Positions 62,301-64,000 of a DNA stretch of 64,000 nucleotides are shown piece after piece. This stretch comes from Pseudomonas paraeruginosa PA7. GTDB taxonomy: Bacteria > Pseudomonadota > Gammaproteobacteria > Pseudomonadales > Pseudomonadaceae. A model generated the notes under the pieces. It saw only the letters and a list, made by a program, of their open reading frames with translations. It ran no database searches and was not told where the DNA came from. A program made the position numbers and the translations under genes. The first letter of the stretch is position 1. Each line of letters starts with the position of its first letter. The stretch covers positions 2,732,001 to 2,796,000 of the forward strand of contig NC_009656.1 of NCBI RefSeq assembly GCF_000017205.1, read 5' to 3'.

Positions 62301-63295
62301 ACGGCGCGCTGGAGGCAATGCGCGGGCGGGTCGACGAGGCGCTGGTCAGGCAGGCCATCCGCTGGCTGGTACGCCTGCGCTCGCAGCCGGACGACGGCCG
62401 CCTGCAACGCGCCTGCGCGGCCTGGCGCGCGGAGCACGGCGAGCACGAACGGGCCTGGCAGCAGGTCAGCGCGCTCAGCGAAGAATTGCACGGACGCTTC
62501 AAGGCACTGCCCGGCGGGGTCGCCTGCGGCACCCTGGACAGCAGCGCGCAGCGCCTGCAGCGGCGCCAGGCGCTGAAGCTGCTGTCGTTGCTGGTGGCCG
62601 GCGGCGCGGTGGCCTGGGTCGGCCGCGACAGCCTGCCCTGGCAACGCCTGAGCGCCGACTACAGCACCGCCACCGGTGAGCGCCGCAGCATCGAGCTGGC
62701 CGATGGCACGCGCCTGCAGCTGAACACCGACAGCGCGGTCGACGTGCGCTACGACGCCGGCCAGCGCCTTATCCTCCTCGCGCGCGGCGAGATCTTCCTC
62801 AGCAGTGGCGCCGACGCGCAGTCTCCACGGCATCGGCCCCTGCGGGTGCGCACCGCGCAGGGCCTGTTCGAAGCGCTCGGCACCCGTTTCAACGTACGCC
62901 TGCACGATGCCGCCACCTGTCTCAGCGTCAGCGCGGGGGCGGTACGCATCGAGGCCTTCGGCGCGCGTCCGGCGCAGGCGCCGGTGGCCGAGGCGGGGCA
63001 GAGCTACCGGATCGCCGCCGATGGCGTGCGGCGTCTCCAGCGACCGCCGATGGATGCCGCGGCCTGGGCCGATGGCCTGATCGTCACCCGCGACATGCGC
63101 CTGGCCGACTTCCTCGCCGAGGTCGGCCGCTACCGCAACGGCTACCTCGGTTGCGCCGCGGAGGTCGCCGACCTGCGCCTGTCCGGGGTCTACCGCCTGG
63201 ACGACAGCGACAGGCTGCTGCAGGTGCTCGCGCGGACCTTGCCGGTGCGCCTGCAGCGGCATACCCGCTGGTGGGTGAGGGTGGTCGCCGCCTGA
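62297..63295 (+). CDS. foxR: FoxR, FecR-type anti-sigma regulator
   Basis: A 332-residue FecR-like protein. N-terminal cytoplasmic anti-sigma domain (about 1-85; AIRWLVRLRSQPDD ... AWQQVSALSEEL), one TM helix (LLSLLVAGGAVAWVG, about 94-108), then a periplasmic domain with the FecR core (LADGTRLQLNTDSAVDVRYD, ARGEIFL) and a C-terminal STN-interacting region. It relays ferrioxamine binding at FoxA to FoxI. Coupled to foxI by ATGA. Confidence 0.92.
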   Translation: MNGALEAMRGRVDEALVRQAIRWLVRLRSQPDDGRLQRACAAWRAEHGEHERAWQQVSALSEELHGRFKALPGGVACGTLDSSAQRLQRRQALKLLSLLVAGGAVAWVGRDSLPWQRLSADYSTATGERRSIELADGTRLQLNTDSAVDVRYDAGQRLILLARGEIFLSSGADAQSPRHRPLRVRTAQGLFEALGTRFNVRLHDAATCLSVSAGAVRIEAFGARPAQAPVAEAGQSYRIAADGVRRLQRPPMDAAAWADGLIVTRDMRLADFLAEVGRYRNGYLGCAAEVADLRLSGVYRLDDSDRLLQVLARTLPVRLQRHTRWWVRVVAA

Positions 63296-63346
63296 GCCGT
63301 TCCGGCGGCCGCGTGGAAGCTGGCTGCCGCCTGGGCGAAACGCACT

Positions 63347-63365
63347 GAAAATTATTTTCATTATT
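63347..63365 (+). promoter_or_regulatory. Fur-like box before foxA
   Basis: GAAAATTATTTTCATTATT at 63347-63365 agrees with the Fur consensus at 14 of 19 positions by eye. It lies 81 bases before the foxA start. The foxR-foxA gap is 151 bases, so foxA has its own promoter, expected to be FoxI-dependent. Confidence 0.8.
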
Positions 63366-63446
63366 TTTGTCGGCTTTTCAGGACTGATCCGGCTTTAGCG
63401 GTTGAACCCCCTTCAACGCCTCCAACGACTCCAACGGATCCTGTTC

Positions 63447-64000
63447 ATGACCGCCACCGCCGTCGTCCCCCGCAATGCCCCGTCGTCCTCCGCTTTTCCC
63501 CGTGCCTCGCGCCTGAGCTGTTCGGTGCGCGCGGCCCTGCTGTCGCTGGCCATGGCGGCCGGCGCGGCGCCGCTCTGCGCCTCGGCCGCCGAGGTAGTGG
63601 CGGAGCGGGCGCGGCCCTATGCGATCCCCGCTGGGGAGCTGGGCGAGGTGCTCAACCGCTTCGCCCGCGAGGCCGGCATCACCCTCTCGGCCACTCCGGC
63701 GCAGACCGGTGGCTACAGTTCCCAGGGGTTGCGCGGCAGTTTCACCGTGCAGCAGGGCCTGGCCCGGCTGCTCGCCGACACCCCGCTGGAAGCGGAAGAC
63801 CAGGGCGACGGCAGCTTCGTCCTGCGCGAGGCGCCGGCGAAGGACGGCGACGTGCTGAACCTGCAGGCGGTGGAAGTCTTCGCCCTCGGCAACAACCTGG
63901 GCAGCACCGATGGCTACCTGGCCACCCATAGCCAGATCGCCACCAAGACCAGCAAGCCGCTGCTGGAAACCAGCCAGACCGTCTCGGTGATCACCCGCGA
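63447..64000 (+). CDS. foxA: FoxA, ferrioxamine TonB-dependent receptor (N-terminal fragment)
   Basis: An open frame runs to the window end (184 codons visible). A long signal peptide (RAALLSLAMAAGAAPLCASAAE) is followed by the secretin/TonB short N-terminal signalling domain (YAIPAGELGEVLNRFAREAGITLS), a linker and the TonB-box-like VEVFALGN, then the plug start (TSKPLLETSQTVSVITR). The signalling domain shows it is a transducer receptor that acts through FoxR. The barrel lies outside the window. The ATG at 63447 has GGATC upstream. Confidence 0.93.
   Translation, partial: MTATAVVPRNAPSSSAFPRASRLSCSVRAALLSLAMAAGAAPLCASAAEVVAERARPYAIPAGELGEVLNRFAREAGITLSATPAQTGGYSSQGLRGSFTVQQGLARLLADTPLEAEDQGDGSFVLREAPAKDGDVLNLQAVEVFALGNNLGSTDGYLATHSQIATKTSKPLLETSQTVSVITR

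Noticed and set aside
1..64000. Prophage, transposon, integron or CRISPR array
   Set aside because: No transposase, integrase, phage structural gene or repeat-spacer series was seen; base composition is even apart from short intergenic stretches.

Overview
The window is high-GC (about two thirds G+C) gammaproteobacterial chromosome. Gene content, protein lengths and order match Pseudomonas aeruginosa, read in the direction opposite to the PAO1 numbering (roughly PA2526 down to PA2466). Locus tags and species assignment are recalled, not searched. No tRNA, rRNA, transposase, integrase or CRISPR array was seen. The window opens inside muxC and closes inside foxA.

Layout. (1) 1-1741: end of the muxABC-opmB RND efflux operon, then a small membrane ORF. 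(2) 2117-10687: czcRS two-component system divergent from the czcCBA Zn/Cd/Co efflux operon. (3) 10894-23337: aromatic ring cleavage supercluster. xylS-xylXYZL turns benzoate into catechol, the paralogous antABC/antR converts anthranilate into catechol, and catR/catBCA takes catechol to the beta-ketoadipate branch. (4) 23493-32801: accessory-looking stretch with a small secreted protein, an OprD-type porin (OpdT), an Imm33-like protein, a SUKH-ankyrin protein, an LRR-protein kinase, an MFS transporter, a deaminase, a periplasmic ankyrin protein, a LysR regulator and a DinB remnant. (5) 32960-44087: mexEF-oprN with mexT and mexS, then cupin/AraC genes and the small MexT-associated genes ptrC and its neighbours. 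(6) 44275-47678: TetR regulator, luciferase-like oxidoreductase and two dihaem cytochromes c. (7) 47859-53394: dsbRS sensor pair divergent from a dsbD2/TlpA-like/dsbG thiol-redox operon. (8) 53468-55867: an unusual carrier protein-thioesterase-cytochrome P450 fusion. (9) 55849-61692: gentisate catabolism with porin-like protein, isomerase, transporter, hydrolase, gentisate dioxygenase and divergent LysR regulator. (10) 61782-64000: foxI-foxR-foxA ferrioxamine cell-surface signalling system.

How it works together. Four catabolic modules each sit beside their own regulator: XylS, AntR, CatR and a LysR protein. Three are aimed at catechol, and the gentisate module feeds fumarate and pyruvate. 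Three efflux or metal systems (Mux, Czc, MexEF-OprN), the Dsb system and the fox iron system make the region rich in stress response. Several operators can be read directly: an XylS-type tandem repeat in the 3' end of xylS, an ATAC-N7-GTAT site over the catR ribosome site, a 15-bp palindrome before mexE, OmpR-type tandem repeats before dsbD2 and in the porin gap, and Fur-like boxes before foxI and foxA. mexT carries only one copy of the 8-bp unit whose duplication inactivates it in some PAO1 lines, so both mexT and mexS look intact.

Most of the window is well-known P. aeruginosa biology. The two least explained items are the carrier-thioesterase-P450 fusion and the Imm33/SUKH-ankyrin/LRR-kinase cluster.
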